The notes beneath the pieces were generated by a model. The model made no database searches, was not told the origin of the DNA, and saw only the letters and a list, made by a program, of their open reading frames with translations. Made by a program: the position numbers and the translations under genes. This document shows, piece by piece, positions 25,690 to 35,157 of a stretch of 64,000 bases of DNA. The DNA is from Salipiger abyssi (lineage in GTDB: Bacteria; Pseudomonadota; Alphaproteobacteria; Rhodobacterales; Rhodobacteraceae), in the NCBI RefSeq assembly GCF_017311415.1, contig NZ_JAEKIS010000013.1, positions 1-64,000 on the forward strand, given 5' to 3'. Every line of letters starts with the position of its first letter. The stretch's first letter is position 1.

Positions 25690-26691
25690 ATGACCGTCAA
25701 AGTCGCCATCAACGGCTTCGGGCGCATCGGGCGCAACGTGTTGCGCGCTATCATTGAATCGGGCCGCACCGATATCGAGGTGATCGCCATCAACGACCTC
25801 GGCCCGGTCGAAACCAACGCCCATCTGCTGCAATTCGACAGCGTGCACGGCCGCTTCCCGGTCGAGGTGAAGGTCGATGGCGACACGATCGACGTGGGCC
25901 GCGGCCCGATCAAGATCACCGCGATCCGCGACCCCAAGGAATTGCCCTGGGGCGATGTGGACGTGGCCCTGGAATGCACCGGGATCTTCACCGCCCGCGA
26001 AAAGGCGGCGCTGCATCTGGAGAATGGCTCCAAGCGCGTGCTGGTCTCGGCCCCGGCCTCCGGCGCCGACAAGACCATCGTCTTCGGCGTCAATGACAGC
26101 GCGCTGACCGCCGACGATGTCGTGGTGTCGAACGCCTCCTGCACCACCAACTGCCTGTCGCCGGTGGCCAAGGTGCTGAACGATGCCATCGGCATCGAAA
26201 AGGGCTTCATGACCACGATCCACTCCTATACCGGCGACCAGCCGACACTGGACACGATGCACAAGGATCTTTACCGCGCCCGCGCCGCGGCGATGTCGAT
26301 GATCCCGACCTCCACCGGCGCTGCCAAGGCCGTGGGCCTCGTGCTGCCCGAGCTGAACGGCAAGCTCGACGGTGTGGCGATCCGGGTGCCGACACCGAAT
26401 GTCTCGGTGGTGGATCTGGTCTTCGAGGCCAAGAAAAGCACCACCGTGGAAGAGATCAACGACGCGATCCGCGCTGCCGCCAATGGCCCGCTCAAGGGCA
26501 TTCTCGGCTACACCGACAAGAAGCTCGTGTCGTCGGATTTCAACCACGACTCGCACAGCTCGGTTTTCCACACCGATCAGACCAAGGTGATGGAGGGCAG
26601 CATGTGCCGCATCCTGACCTGGTATGACAATGAATGGGGCTTCTCCAACCGCATGTCCGACACCGCTGTGGCACTGGGCAAGCTAATCTGA
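25690..26691 (+). CDS. gap: Type I glyceraldehyde-3-phosphate dehydrogenase
   Basis: The 333-residue enzyme oxidises glyceraldehyde-3-phosphate to 1,3-bisphosphoglycerate. The Rossmann start [10 protein letters not shown] (7-16), the catalytic NASCTTNCL with Cys151 and the partner His178 (TTIHSYTG) are intact, and the [12 protein letters not shown]-terminal motif is present. The gene is monocistronic, with a strong hairpin after it. A weak CceR-like box, TTAGCGTTGGCA, at about 25627-25638 may mark carbon-flux control. Confidence 0.97.
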   Translation: MTVKVAINGFGRIGRNVLRAIIESGRTDIEVIAINDLGPVETNAHLLQFDSVHGRFPVEVKVDGDTIDVGRGPIKITAIRDPKELPWGDVDVALECTGIFTAREKAALHLENGSKRVLVSAPASGADKTIVFGVNDSALTADDVVVSNASCTTNCLSPVAKVLNDAIGIEKGFMTTIHSYTGDQPTLDTMHKDLYRARAAAMSMIPTSTGAAKAVGLVLPELNGKLDGVAIRVPTPNVSVVDLVFEAKKSTTVEEINDAIRAAANGPLKGILGYTDKKLVSSDFNHDSHSSVFHTDQTKVMEGSMCRILTWYDNEWGFSNRMSDTAVALGKLI

Positions 26692-26723
26692 TCCTCCGTC
26701 GCTTTGACGACGCAGACAATTTC

Positions 26724-26755
26724 GAGGGGCGGGGCCGGCGATGGCCCCGCCCCTC
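26724..26755 (+). terminator. gap terminator
   Basis: A perfect 13-bp stem (gaggggcggggcc / ggccccgcccctc) with a six-base loop and a short GTCTTTC tail lies 33 bases after the gap stop. Confidence 0.75.
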
Positions 26756-27182
26756 GTCTTTCAGAACCTCGCGCGCGGCGGCATAGCCCTGCCTTGCGCC
26801 CTGCTCCGCCGAGGGCGCAGCCGGATGGGACGGAAGCAACCCCACCGTTACCGGCGTGGGCAGTGGAATGGCCCGTCGCCGCGTCGCCGGGCCTGTGGAC
26901 GGCGTATCCGCGCCGGGCGCGCGCATGCCATCGCCAAGATCGGAGCGCGCTGCGGCAGCGCACCGGCGGTTCGGATTTCCATCCCGTCACCTCTTGAACG
27001 ACATGGCGTTAACGTCGATGCGGAAAGGCTGAGAAGGTCTTACCCGGCCACGGGCCGCGCGGGGCCACGAGGCCGCCATGCAAAACATGCAGGCCGGGTT
27101 TGGGTTTTCGGAAGTTGTGCTGCGACGCAGCATTCCCCAGGTTAGCGCCATCAGAAACAGAAGGCGTCCCAAGGAGAGACCC
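26756..27182. other. Intergenic stretch without a supported gene
   Basis: The frames here are arginine/proline-rich and have no recognisable domain. The last part (about 27060-27182) probably holds the promoter and leader of the DUF1127 gene, with a GGAGAG ribosome site before 27183. Nothing else stands out. Confidence 0.5.
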
Positions 27183-27350
27183 ATGACCCGCCTTTACGAA
27201 ACCCTCAGAGAGCGGCTCGACCGCCGCGCCCGCTACCGCCGCACCCTGCGCGAGCTGCGCAGCCTGCCGCTGGATACGGCGCTCGATCTCGACATCTATC
27301 ACGGCGACGCCCGCCGCATCGCCAGCCAGGCCGTCTACGGCCGGGGCTGA
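27183..27350 (+). CDS. DUF1127-like small basic protein
   Basis: The 55-residue protein has an arginine-rich N-terminal helix (RLYETLRERLDRRARYRRTLRELRSLP) followed by DTALDLDIYHGDARRIASQAVYG. This is the pattern of DUF1127/YjiS-like small proteins, some of which bind RNA or affect phosphate and stress responses in alphaproteobacteria. A GGAGAG Shine-Dalgarno fixes the start. Confidence 0.72.
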   Translation: MTRLYETLRERLDRRARYRRTLRELRSLPLDTALDLDIYHGDARRIASQAVYGRG

Positions 27351-27374
27351 TCGCCGCGCGCTTTTCCTGCGGAC

Positions 27375-27429
27375 GGTGGGCACATTGCCCACCCTACACG
27401 AGATCCGCAGGGTGGGTTTTCAACCCACC
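27375..27429. repeat. Repeat family A, two copies
   Basis: ggtgggcacattgcccaccctac (27375-27397) and cagggtgggttttcaacccacc (27408-27429) face each other between the DUF1127 and coaD genes. The second copy has the TTTTCAA loop version seen at 6.2 kb. Confidence 0.8.
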
Positions 27430-27449
27430 GCACGCGGCAGGGCAAAAGC

Positions 27450-27941
27450 TCAGGCGAAGCGTGCCTTAAGCGCCTCATGGACCGGCGGGGTGACGAATTT
27501 GCTCACATCGCCGCCGAGACGGGCAATTTCCTTCACCAGCTTCGAGGCAATGGCCTGATGCCGCGCCTCGGCCATGAGGAACACCGTCTCGACGCTGTCG
27601 TCGAGCGCCCGGTTCATGCCGACCATCTGGAATTCATACTCGAAATCCGCCACGGCGCGCAGGCCGCGCACGATGATCTGCGCGCCGACATCGTGGGCGC
27701 AGTCGATCAGCAGATTCTCGAACGGATGGGGCACGATCTCTGTGCCGGTCTGCTCGGAGAGCGCGCGGCATTCGGATTCGATCATCGCAACGCGCTCTTC
27801 CAGCGTGAAGAGCGGCCCCTTGTCGCGGTTGATGGCCACGCCGATCACCAGACGATCGACCAGCGCGGCGGCGCGGCTGATGATATCCATATGGCCCAGG
27901 GTGATCGGATCGAATGTGCCGGGGTAAAGACCGATGCGCAT
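27450..27941 (-). CDS. coaD: Phosphopantetheine adenylyltransferase
   Basis: The 163-residue enzyme makes dephospho-CoA from 4'-phosphopantetheine and ATP. The nucleotidyltransferase motif GTFDPITLGHMD (9-20) with the T/HxGH pair is intact, along with VRGLRAVADFEYEFQM (about 92-107) and the ISSS-like C-terminal VKEIARLGGDVSKFV. The length is standard. Confidence 0.97.
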   Translation of the reverse strand: MRIGLYPGTFDPITLGHMDIISRAAALVDRLVIGVAINRDKGPLFTLEERVAMIESECRALSEQTGTEIVPHPFENLLIDCAHDVGAQIIVRGLRAVADFEYEFQMVGMNRALDDSVETVFLMAEARHQAIASKLVKEIARLGGDVSKFVTPPVHEALKARFA

Positions 27942-28154
27942 GGGGCCTCCTCAGTTTCCCAATTCCCGGCACGCAACAATATTGCCCAAATGAATGCAAC
28001 CCCGAAAGGCAGGAGATTTTACGCCAGAGGCCCGGTGCGGGGACATGGCAGCGCAAACAAGGGTAACGCCCCGGCGGATCACACCGAATCCATGCCTCGC
28101 GCGCCGGCGCGCCGCCATGGGCCCTGCGGGAATCGGGCGGCGCCTCCGGGGGCT

Positions 28155-28589
28155 TCAATATCCCATGATCATGCCCTGAAGCGCCTCTTTCTCCATTGCC
28201 AGTTCAGAGATATGCGCCTTGACCACGTCGCCGATGGTGATGATCCCGACCATTACGCCGTCCTCGACCACCGGCAGGTGACGGAACCGGCCCTCTGTCA
28301 TCCGCGCCAGCACCACATCGCTGTCCTCGGCGCAGGTACAGGTCTGCACTGCTTTCGTCATAAGATCGTCCACCCGGCTGGTCAGACAGACACCGCCCTC
28401 CGCAGCGATGCGGCGCACGATGTCGCGTTCGGACAGGATGCCCAACGGCGTCTGCCCGTCCTCGGAGATCACCACGCCGCCGATACGGCGCTCGGCCAGC
28501 ACCTGCGCCGCCGCGGCGACGCTCGTGCCCGGAGCCACCGTGACGACACCGTCGTCGGCCTTGTCCTTGAGAATTTGCTGCACCTGCAT
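28155..28589 (-). CDS. Tandem CBS-domain protein
   Basis: The 144-residue protein consists of two CBS motifs (about 10-65 and 72-130) with LGILSERDIVRRIA and MVGIITIGDVVKAHI, the adenosyl-binding G-h-h-T/S-x-x-D loops. Stand-alone CBS pairs sense AMP/ATP or NAD and regulate partner proteins. The start is set by a GGAGGAG ribosome site; a longer upstream frame was rejected. Confidence 0.9.
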   Translation of the reverse strand: MQVQQILKDKADDGVVTVAPGTSVAAAAQVLAERRIGGVVISEDGQTPLGILSERDIVRRIAAEGGVCLTSRVDDLMTKAVQTCTCAEDSDVVLARMTEGRFRHLPVVEDGVMVGIITIGDVVKAHISELAMEKEALQGMIMGY

Positions 28590-28651
28590 TCGGCTCTCCT
28601 CCAATCGCGTCTCTGCATGTGCATTCAGCGTCCCCGCACTGCGACAATCTG

Positions 28652-29551
28652 TCAAGTCAGACCTTCGAGCCGGGTCAATTCCCGCCGTACCCCCTGCACC
28701 AGTGCGCGGGCAAATGTGTCGAGCCGGCCCAATCTGCGGTCATCCGCATGGCGAATGAGGTAGAAACTGCGCGTGAGCTCCACCCGGTCGGCCAGCACCT
28801 TGCGCAGCCCCGGCGCCGCCGGCAGCGCGAAATCGTGGACGATTCCCAGCCCGGCGCTCTGGCGCAGCCAGTGGAACTGCACCGAGACCGAATTCGACGC
28901 CAGCCCGACCCGTTCGAGCCCGATATCGGCGAGGTAATCCAGCTCCTTGTCGAAGATCATGTCGGGGATATAGCCGACGATGCGGTGATCGCGCAGATCC
29001 TCCAGCGTGCGGATCGGCGGGTGCTGCGCCAGATAATCCTCTGACGCGGCCAGATGCAGCCGGTAATCGGTGAGCTTCTGCACCACCAGCCGCCCCGCCG
29101 TGGGGGCAGAGACGCCGATGGCCAGATCCGCCTCGCGCCGCGACAGGTTGACGATGCGCGGCAGGGCGACGATCTGCACCTCCAGCTCGGGGTTCTCGGC
29201 GGCGATCTCCGCCACCACCTGCGGCAGCAGGAAATTGGCGCAGCCATCCGGCGCGCCGATGCGGATCTGCCCCGACATGCCCTCGCCCGCCGCGCCGCGC
29301 ACCGCCTGCGTGCCCTGCCCCAGCGCCCGCTCGGCAGCCTCGGCATGGGAGAGCAGCCGCGCCCCCGCCTCGGTCAGCGCATAGCCCTGCGGGCTCTTGG
29401 CAAAGAGCGGCTGGCCGAGGCTCTCCTCCAGCCGCGCCACGCGGCGGCCCACCGTCGCCGGATCCATCCGCAGCGCGCGGCCGGCGCCCGACAGGCTGTC
29501 GCCCCGCGCCACGGCGAGGAAAATCCGCAGGTCGTCCCAGTTCTCCCGCAT
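28652..29551 (-). CDS. LysR-family regulator, divergent from mmsA
   Basis: The 299-residue protein has the LysR winged helix (about 4-62: DLRIFLAVARGDSLSGAGRALRMDPATVGRRVARLEESLG) and a periplasmic-binding-like effector domain from about 93. It faces mmsA across a 124-base gap and is the obvious candidate activator of valine/methylmalonate-semialdehyde catabolism. The start at MRENWDDLR is preferred over an upstream frame lacking similarity. Confidence 0.88.
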   Translation of the reverse strand: MRENWDDLRIFLAVARGDSLSGAGRALRMDPATVGRRVARLEESLGQPLFAKSPQGYALTEAGARLLSHAEAAERALGQGTQAVRGAAGEGMSGQIRIGAPDGCANFLLPQVVAEIAAENPELEVQIVALPRIVNLSRREADLAIGVSAPTAGRLVVQKLTDYRLHLAASEDYLAQHPPIRTLEDLRDHRIVGYIPDMIFDKELDYLADIGLERVGLASNSVSVQFHWLRQSAGLGIVHDFALPAAPGLRKVLADRVELTRSFYLIRHADDRRLGRLDTFARALVQGVRRELTRLEGLT

Positions 29552-29675
29552 GGCATCTCTCCCGCAGGGTATCCTTTGCGTTTTTGCAAAACCTTTTTGC
29601 CCGATTACCTCTGTGATCGGCATTTATGCAAGACTAACCTGCCGCCAAATCATGAAAGACTCCGGAGGATCGACC
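29552..29675. promoter_or_regulatory. LysR-mmsA divergent control region
   Basis: This AT-richer gap contains a TTTTTGCAAAA palindrome, repeated TTTTTGC/TGCAA elements and a TTATGCAAGA near mmsA, plausible LysR-type operator half-sites. The mmsA Shine-Dalgarno GGAGGA lies at 29663-29668. Confidence 0.4.
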
Positions 29676-31175
29676 GTGAAAGAGCTCACCCATTTCATCA
29701 ACGGCCAGCACGTCAAGGGCACATCGGGCCGCTTTACCGAGGTGTTCAACCCCGCCACCGGCGAGGCCATCGCCAAGGTGCCGCTGGCCACCGCCGCCGA
29801 GCTCGACGAGGCCGTCGCCAAGGCCGCCGAGGCGCAGAAGGCCTGGGGCGCCACCAACCCGCAGCGCCGGGCGCGCGTGATGATGAAATTCGGCGCGCTC
29901 ATCAACGAGCATATGGACGAGCTGGCCGAGCTGGTTTCGATGGAGCATGGCAAGACCCTGCCCGACGGGCGCGGCGACGTGCAGCGCGGGCTGGAGGTGA
30001 TCGAGGTCTGCATGGGCGCGCCGCATATGCTCAAGGGCGAGTTCACCAACGATGGCGGCCCGGGCATCGACCTTTATTCCATGCGCCAGCCTCTGGGCGT
30101 GGTCGCCGGCATCACCCCGTTCAACTTCCCGGCGATGATCCCGCTGTGGAAGATGGGCCCGGCGCTGGCCTGCGGCAACGCGATGATCCTGAAACCCTCC
30201 GAGCGCTGCCCCTCGACCTCGCTGCGCCTCGCCGAGCTGGTGATCGAGGCCGGCCTGCCCGCCGGCGTGCTTCAGGTGGTGAACGGCGACAAGGAGGTGG
30301 TCGACGCGATCCTCGACAACGAGACCGTGGCCGGCGTGGGCTTTGTCGGCTCCACCCCGATCGCGCAGTACATCTATGGCCGCGCCGCCAATAACGGCAA
30401 GCGCGCGCAGTGCTTCGGCGGCGCCAAGAACCACATGATCGTCATGCCCGATGCCGATCTCGACAAGGCGGCGGATGCGCTGGTGGGCGCCGGCTTCGGC
30501 GCCGCGGGCGAACGCTGCATGGCGATCTCGGTGGCGGTGCCGGTCGGCAAGGAAACCGCCGACGCGCTGGTCGAAAAGCTGGTGCCGCGCATCGAAAAGC
30601 TCAAGGTCGGCCCCTACACCGCCGGCGACGACGTGGATTACGGCCCCGTCATCACCGCCGCCGCCAAGGACCGCATCGAAAAGCTGGTGCAGTCCGGTGT
30701 CGATCAGGGCGCCGATCTGGTGGTCGACGGGCGCGGCTTCGAGCTTCAGGGCTATGAGGACGGGTTCTTTGTCGGGCCGTCGATGTTCGACAACGTGACC
30801 CCGGATATGGAGATCTACAAGGAAGAGATCTTTGGCCCGGTGCTGAGCCAGGTGCGTGCCGACAGCTACGAAGACGCGCTGAACCTCGTGATCGACAACC
30901 CCTATGGCAACGGCACGGCGATCTTTACCGCCGATGGCGACACCGCGCGCGATTTTGCCAACCGGGTGAATGTCGGCATGGTCGGCATCAACTTCCCGAT
31001 CCCGGTGCCGCTGAGCTACCACACCTTTGGCGGCTGGAAGAAATCGGCCTTCGGCGATCTCAACCAGTACGGCCCAGACGCCTTCCGCTTCTACACCAAG
31101 ACCAAGACCGTCACCGCGCGCTGGTTCTCGGGCATCAAGGAAGGCGGCGAATTCAACTTCAAGGCGATGGACTGA
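29676..31175 (+). CDS. mmsA: Methylmalonate-semialdehyde dehydrogenase (CoA-acylating)
   Basis: The 499-residue aldehyde dehydrogenase converts methylmalonate semialdehyde to propionyl-CoA, the end of valine degradation. Family marks are GVVAGITPFNFPAMIPLWKMG, GFVGSTPIAQYIY and GAAGERCMAISVAV with the catalytic Cys near 284. There is a CoA-type rather than general ALDH C-terminus (TKTVTARWFSG). The GTG start is chosen for its GGAGGA seven bases upstream; an ATG at 29652 lacks one. The rest of the pathway lies 4-7 kb downstream. Confidence 0.95.
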   Translation: MKELTHFINGQHVKGTSGRFTEVFNPATGEAIAKVPLATAAELDEAVAKAAEAQKAWGATNPQRRARVMMKFGALINEHMDELAELVSMEHGKTLPDGRGDVQRGLEVIEVCMGAPHMLKGEFTNDGGPGIDLYSMRQPLGVVAGITPFNFPAMIPLWKMGPALACGNAMILKPSERCPSTSLRLAELVIEAGLPAGVLQVVNGDKEVVDAILDNETVAGVGFVGSTPIAQYIYGRAANNGKRAQCFGGAKNHMIVMPDADLDKAADALVGAGFGAAGERCMAISVAVPVGKETADALVEKLVPRIEKLKVGPYTAGDDVDYGPVITAAAKDRIEKLVQSGVDQGADLVVDGRGFELQGYEDGFFVGPSMFDNVTPDMEIYKEEIFGPVLSQVRADSYEDALNLVIDNPYGNGTAIFTADGDTARDFANRVNVGMVGINFPIPVPLSYHTFGGWKKSAFGDLNQYGPDAFRFYTKTKTVTARWFSGIKEGGEFNFKAMD

Positions 31176-31201
31176 CCTCTTCCGCCTGTTAAATCGCTAC
31201 G

Positions 31202-31229
31202 CGCCCCGGGTCCTCGACGGCCCGGGGCG
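31202..31229 (+). terminator. mmsA terminator
   Basis: A 9-bp stem cgccccggg/cccggggcg with a ten-base loop is followed by TTGCGTTT, 26 bases after the mmsA stop. Confidence 0.7.
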
Positions 31230-31245
31230 TTGCGTTTCAGGGCAT

Positions 31246-31416
31246 TTAGCGCGTGTCGCCCAGCCCGCCATCGCTGGCAAACCCGTCACGCGGGCTCTTT
31301 TCGGCGCCGAGACCGCTCAGCTCGCCGCGCTCGGACGTCGTTTTCGCCTCGGCGCCCGATGCGGCAACCAGCGTCAGCGCGGCGAGGATCAGCGAGAAAA
31401 AGGCGATGCGGGTCAT
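31246..31416 (-). CDS. Small secreted protein, hypothetical
   Basis: The 56-residue product has a clean signal peptide (MTRIAFFSLILAALTLVAASGAEA) and a short polar, glycine-rich mature part ending GLGDTR. A GGAGACCGC sequence before the ATG supports the start. No family is recognised. It lies antisense between mmsA and the STAS-like pair. Confidence 0.45.
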   Translation of the reverse strand: MTRIAFFSLILAALTLVAASGAEAKTTSERGELSGLGAEKSPRDGFASDGGLGDTR

Positions 31417-31600
31417 GATGCGGTCTCCAAAATGGCGGGTCGCAATCTGGCCACCACTGTGCCGCGGGTCCGCGTCTCGTCCTATTCCGGAAAACCAGAC
31501 CCTTTCGGGGATTGCCTTTTTCGACATATTGCAGACATTTTGATCAAACCGGTCGGGCCAGGGTCACGTCCGGCAGTTCCGTTCCACAGGCCGTTCCCGC

Positions 31601-32020
31601 ATGTCCGTCTCGTTCCGTATCCTGCCACAGCATGGTATCGTCTATATCCGCTACGAGGGCTTTGCCCTGTTCGACGATACGATCCGCGCGGTCGGCGCCT
31701 ATACCCAGCATCCAGAGTCGAGTCCGGGGCAGAAACATCTGGTCGACCTGTCGCGCATCACCGGGATCGAGCAGGATTTCGTCAAACTGATGCAAATCCA
31801 GGCACTCAAGGCCGATGCCTTTATCGGCGGCGGCGCTCAGACGATGATCGTCTATTATGCCCCGACGCCGCTGGCCTTTGAGGTCTCCAAGGTGATCCTG
31901 CGCTCGTGGGACGGCATCGACGCGGTGGTTCCCCTGGTCCAGCAAAGCGAGACCGGAACACTCTCCCTGCTCGGCGTCGGTCTGCCGAGTTTCGCAGCGC
32001 TGCTCGAAGGCACCGACTGA
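31601..32020 (+). CDS. STAS/SpoIIAA-like small protein, copy 1
   Basis: The 139-residue cytosolic protein starts MSVSFRILPQHGIVYIRYEG and has the alternating strand-helix pattern of SpoIIAA/STAS-like domains, with HLVDLSRITGIEQDFVKLMQIQA in the centre and a VIVYYAP-like strand. It is clearly paralogous to the next gene (LVDLS / LADLS, DF..LM / DFLQTL, equal length). The function is unknown; such domains often bind lipids or act as anti-anti-sigma partners, but the phosphorylated DSSG-type motif is absent. Confidence 0.7.
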   Translation: MSVSFRILPQHGIVYIRYEGFALFDDTIRAVGAYTQHPESSPGQKHLVDLSRITGIEQDFVKLMQIQALKADAFIGGGAQTMIVYYAPTPLAFEVSKVILRSWDGIDAVVPLVQQSETGTLSLLGVGLPSFAALLEGTD

Positions 32021-32116
32021 GCCGGCAGACCGGCGCAGCGGACACTGCCTGCACACGCCTTGTCCGAATCCGCCAGAAAAGATATATTTAAACCACCTGT
32101 TTTGGTGTGGTGCATC

Positions 32117-32536
32117 ATGGCTGTAGACGTTTCCGTCTTCGAAAGCCGCAATCTCGCGTATGCCCGTTTTCACGGCAACGTCACCCCTGTGGACAATTTA
32201 CGTGCTTTCGACAGCATCCTGACCGACCCCCGCACCCGCGCCGATACCGCCCACCTCGCCGACCTGTCGGCGGTCAACGACATGGAGACGGACTTTCTGC
32301 AAACGCTCTCGCTCGTGGCCACCCAGACCCGGCTGACCGGGCGCGTGCTGCCCGGCACCAGATACGCGGTCTTCGCCCCCGACGACCTCACCTTTGGCGC
32401 CGCACGGATGTTTCACCAGATCGCCGAAACCGCGCTGCCCTATCAGATCGAGGTGTTCCGCCGCGAAGCGCCGGCGCTCGCGCATCTGCGCCAGCCCGAA
32501 CGCTCGATCTCGGATTTCCTGATCGCCGCCGAATAG
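32117..32536 (+). CDS. STAS/SpoIIAA-like small protein, copy 2
   Basis: The 139-residue protein begins [22 protein letters not shown] and follows copy 1 with the same fold pattern: [21 protein letters not shown] at about 54-74 and [19 protein letters not shown] later. The two copies are diverged beyond easy nucleotide similarity, so the duplication is old. It is followed by the YbdK-like gene in the same direction. Confidence 0.7.
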   Translation: MAVDVSVFESRNLAYARFHGNVTPVDNLRAFDSILTDPRTRADTAHLADLSAVNDMETDFLQTLSLVATQTRLTGRVLPGTRYAVFAPDDLTFGAARMFHQIAETALPYQIEVFRREAPALAHLRQPERSISDFLIAAE

Positions 32537-32601
32537 CCCGGGCCTTGCCGCAATCGCCGCTCTCTGCTTTTCTTGTCGCGCACGGGGGGAGGAGACGCGG
32601 A

Positions 32602-33720
32602 ATGGATGCGCCGGAATTCAGCCTCGGGATCGAAGAGGAATATCTTCTCGTCGATCGCGACAGCCTGGCGCTGGCCGAGGCGCCCGAGGCGCTGCTCGCC
32701 GCCTGTTCCGAAGAGCTCGAAGGCCAGGTCACCCCGGAATACCTGCAATGCCAGATCGAGATCGGCACCCGCCCCTGCGCCGATATCGCCGCCGCGCGCG
32801 AGGATCTGCGCCGCCTGCGCCGCACCGTCTCGACACAGGCCGCGCGGTTCAACCTGACGCCCATCGCCGCCTCCTGCCATCCGCTGGCGGACTGGAAGAA
32901 CCAGCACCACACCGACAAGGACCGCTATAACGACCTGCGCCGCGATCTCGGCGGCGTGGTGCGGCGCATGCTGATCTGCGGCATGCATGTGCATGTGGGG
33001 CTGGGCGATGACAGCCTGCGCGCCGATCTGATGCGCCAGGCGAGCTATTTCCTGCCGCATCTGCTGGCGCTCTCCACCTCCTCGCCGTTCTGGCAGGGGC
33101 AGGATACCGGGCTCGCCAGCTACCGCATTTCCGTCTTCGACAACCTGCCGCGCACCGGGTTGCCGCCGAATTTCACCAACTGGCAGGATTACCAGCGCTC
33201 GGTGCAGGTGCTGGTGGATCTGGGGCTGATCGAGGACGCCTCCAAGATCTGGTGGGATCTGCGCCCCTCCTCGCGCTTTCCGACGCTGGAGACGCGGATC
33301 ATGGATGTGCAACCGCGGCTCGAGGACACGCTGATGCTGGCGGCGGTGAACCAGTGCCTGATGCGCATGCTCTGGCGACTGAGGCGGCGCAACCAGCGCT
33401 GGCGGATCTACGAGAACTTCCTGATCGGCGAAAACCGCTGGCGGGCGCAGCGTTATGGCGTGACCGAGGGGCTGATCGATTTCGGCGCGGCGCGGATCGT
33501 GCCCTTCGCCGATCTCGCCGAAGAGCTGATCGCGCTGCTGGCCGAGGATGCCGAGGCGCTCGGCTGCCTGGCCGAGATCGAGCGTATGCGCCGCATCGTT
33601 GCCGAGGGCAATTCCTCGATCCGCCAGCGCGCGGCGGCCGAGGCGGCGGGCGGCGACGGCGAGGCCCGGATGCGCGCGGTGGTCGGCCATCTCATCGAAG
33701 AGTTCCACGAAGGGATCTGA
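32602..33720 (+). CDS. GCS2-family carboxylate-amine ligase (YbdK type)
   Basis: The 372-residue protein matches the glutamate-cysteine ligase 2 family. It has [13 protein letters not shown] (about 6-18), [18 protein letters not shown] (about 131-138) and [16 protein letters not shown] toward the C-terminal half. YbdK enzymes show weak gamma-glutamylcysteine ligase activity; the true substrate is often unknown. A strong GGGGGGAGGAG ribosome site precedes the ATG. Confidence 0.9.
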   Translation: MDAPEFSLGIEEEYLLVDRDSLALAEAPEALLAACSEELEGQVTPEYLQCQIEIGTRPCADIAAAREDLRRLRRTVSTQAARFNLTPIAASCHPLADWKNQHHTDKDRYNDLRRDLGGVVRRMLICGMHVHVGLGDDSLRADLMRQASYFLPHLLALSTSSPFWQGQDTGLASYRISVFDNLPRTGLPPNFTNWQDYQRSVQVLVDLGLIEDASKIWWDLRPSSRFPTLETRIMDVQPRLEDTLMLAAVNQCLMRMLWRLRRRNQRWRIYENFLIGENRWRAQRYGVTEGLIDFGAARIVPFADLAEELIALLAEDAEALGCLAEIERMRRIVAEGNSSIRQRAAAEAAGGDGEARMRAVVGHLIEEFHEGI

Positions 33721-33797
33721 GGGGCGGCGCGCGGCTCCCTTGCAAGGCCCGCGCCGCCGGGGCACAAGGGCGCCGGCCAGCGCTAGCGGAGACCGCC

Positions 33798-34943
33798 ATG
33801 AAGACCTGCATCGTCACCTCCGATTTCTTCGTTCCGGGCGAAACCTTCATCAACCGCCATATCGAACACATCTTCGGCGGCGACACCTGCGTGCTAACGG
33901 GCCGGTTCAACGGCACCGATCCGCTGGGCAAGCCGCTCTTCGTGCGCCGCGCCCCCCTCAGCCCCGCCGACAGGCTGCGTGCGCCCTTCGCCATGGGCTG
34001 GAACGCCGCGCTGGAAGGCACCGGCCGCCTGCCCTTCGGCGACAACCGCCGCCGCCTCGCCGACTGGCTGCGCGCGGAGAAGGTCGAGGTGATCCTTGCC
34101 GAATTCGGCACCCAGGCGCTGGTGGTGGCCAGGCTCGCAACCGAGCTGGACCTGCCGGTCTTCACCTATTTCCGCGGCACCGATGCTAGCTTCGCCCTGC
34201 GCTCGCGCCAGATCGTGCGCGCCTACAGGCGCATGATGCCAAGGCTCGACGGAGTGTTCTCGGTCAGCCGGTTCCTGCTCGACAATCTCGCCCGCCACGG
34301 CGTCACCCATCCCAATGCCCATGTGGTGCCCTCCGGCGTCGATATCCGCCGCTTCACCCCAGGCGAGAAACGCCCCGGCTCCTTCCTCGCCGTGGGTCGC
34401 ATGGTGGAGAAAAAGGCCCCCGAGGTCACGCTGCGCGCCTTCGCCAGGGCCGCGCAGGGCCGCGAGGCGCATCTCACCTTCATCGGCGACGGCCCGCTGC
34501 TCGATCCCTGCAAGGCGCTCGCCGCCGAGCTCGGCATCGCCGCGCAGGTGACCTTCACCGGCGCGCTGCCGCATGACGCGGTGCGCGAACATCTCACCAC
34601 CACCGAGACCTTCCTCCAGCATTCGGTCACCGCCGCGAACGGCAATACCGAGGGCCTGCCCACCGCCATCCAGGAGGCGCTGGCCTGCGGCTGCATCACG
34701 CTGTCCACCTGGCATGCCGGCATCCCCGAGGCGGTGGAGGACGGCGTCAACGGGCTGCTGGTACCGGAATGGGACGAGGCGGGCTTTGCCGCGCGCATCG
34801 CGCAGCTGCTCGACATGTCCGACCGCAGCGCCATGACCCGCGCCGCCCGCGACACGGCGGTGGCGAAATTCGACAATGCGGTGCTGCTCGAAAAGGTCGA
34901 AACGGTGATCCGCGACCGGCTCGCCACCCGCGCCCGCGCCTGA
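33798..34943 (+). CDS. GT4-like glycosyltransferase
   Basis: The 381-residue GT-B enzyme has an N-terminal acceptor domain with FVPGETFINRHIEHIFGG and a C-terminal donor domain with VPSGVDIRRFTPGEK, FLAVGRMVEKKAPEVTLRAF and the E-x7-E region NTEGLPTAIQEALACG (about 290-305). It probably transfers a sugar to a cell-surface glycan. It has no membrane segments. It is 77 bases after the YbdK-like gene. Confidence 0.88.
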   Translation: MKTCIVTSDFFVPGETFINRHIEHIFGGDTCVLTGRFNGTDPLGKPLFVRRAPLSPADRLRAPFAMGWNAALEGTGRLPFGDNRRRLADWLRAEKVEVILAEFGTQALVVARLATELDLPVFTYFRGTDASFALRSRQIVRAYRRMMPRLDGVFSVSRFLLDNLARHGVTHPNAHVVPSGVDIRRFTPGEKRPGSFLAVGRMVEKKAPEVTLRAFARAAQGREAHLTFIGDGPLLDPCKALAAELGIAAQVTFTGALPHDAVREHLTTTETFLQHSVTAANGNTEGLPTAIQEALACGCITLSTWHAGIPEAVEDGVNGLLVPEWDEAGFAARIAQLLDMSDRSAMTRAARDTAVAKFDNAVLLEKVETVIRDRLATRARA

Positions 34944-34961
34944 TCCCCGCGCGCCCGCCCC

Positions 34962-34990
34962 TTCATCTTTCTGCAAATACTCAAAAAATC
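34962..34990. repeat. Repeat family C copy
   Basis: ttcatctttctgcaaatactcaaaaaatc is the reverse-oriented AGTATTT...GAAAGATGA element, 18 bases after the glycosyltransferase stop. Confidence 0.6.
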
Positions 34991-35157
34991 CCCTCGCGCC
35001 GCCGCTGCCACCCGCACCGCGCGGGCCGCAGGCGCGCGCCTCCGGCGACGAGGCCCCGCCTCGGCGCAATCCCTGCCGCTTGCCCTTGCATCCCGTGGCG
35101 ACTCCCGGCACATTATGAACAATCGTTCAATTTCCATCTCGGCAGGGAGGAGCCCAT

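Noticed and set aside
26741-27145. 134-codon plus-strand frame after gap
   Set aside because: Begins within the gap terminator, is arginine-rich, and shows no family features.
34962-35157. Small gene between the glycosyltransferase and acyl-CoA dehydrogenase
   Set aside because: No frame with a plausible start; the stretch holds a family C repeat and the dehydrogenase leader.
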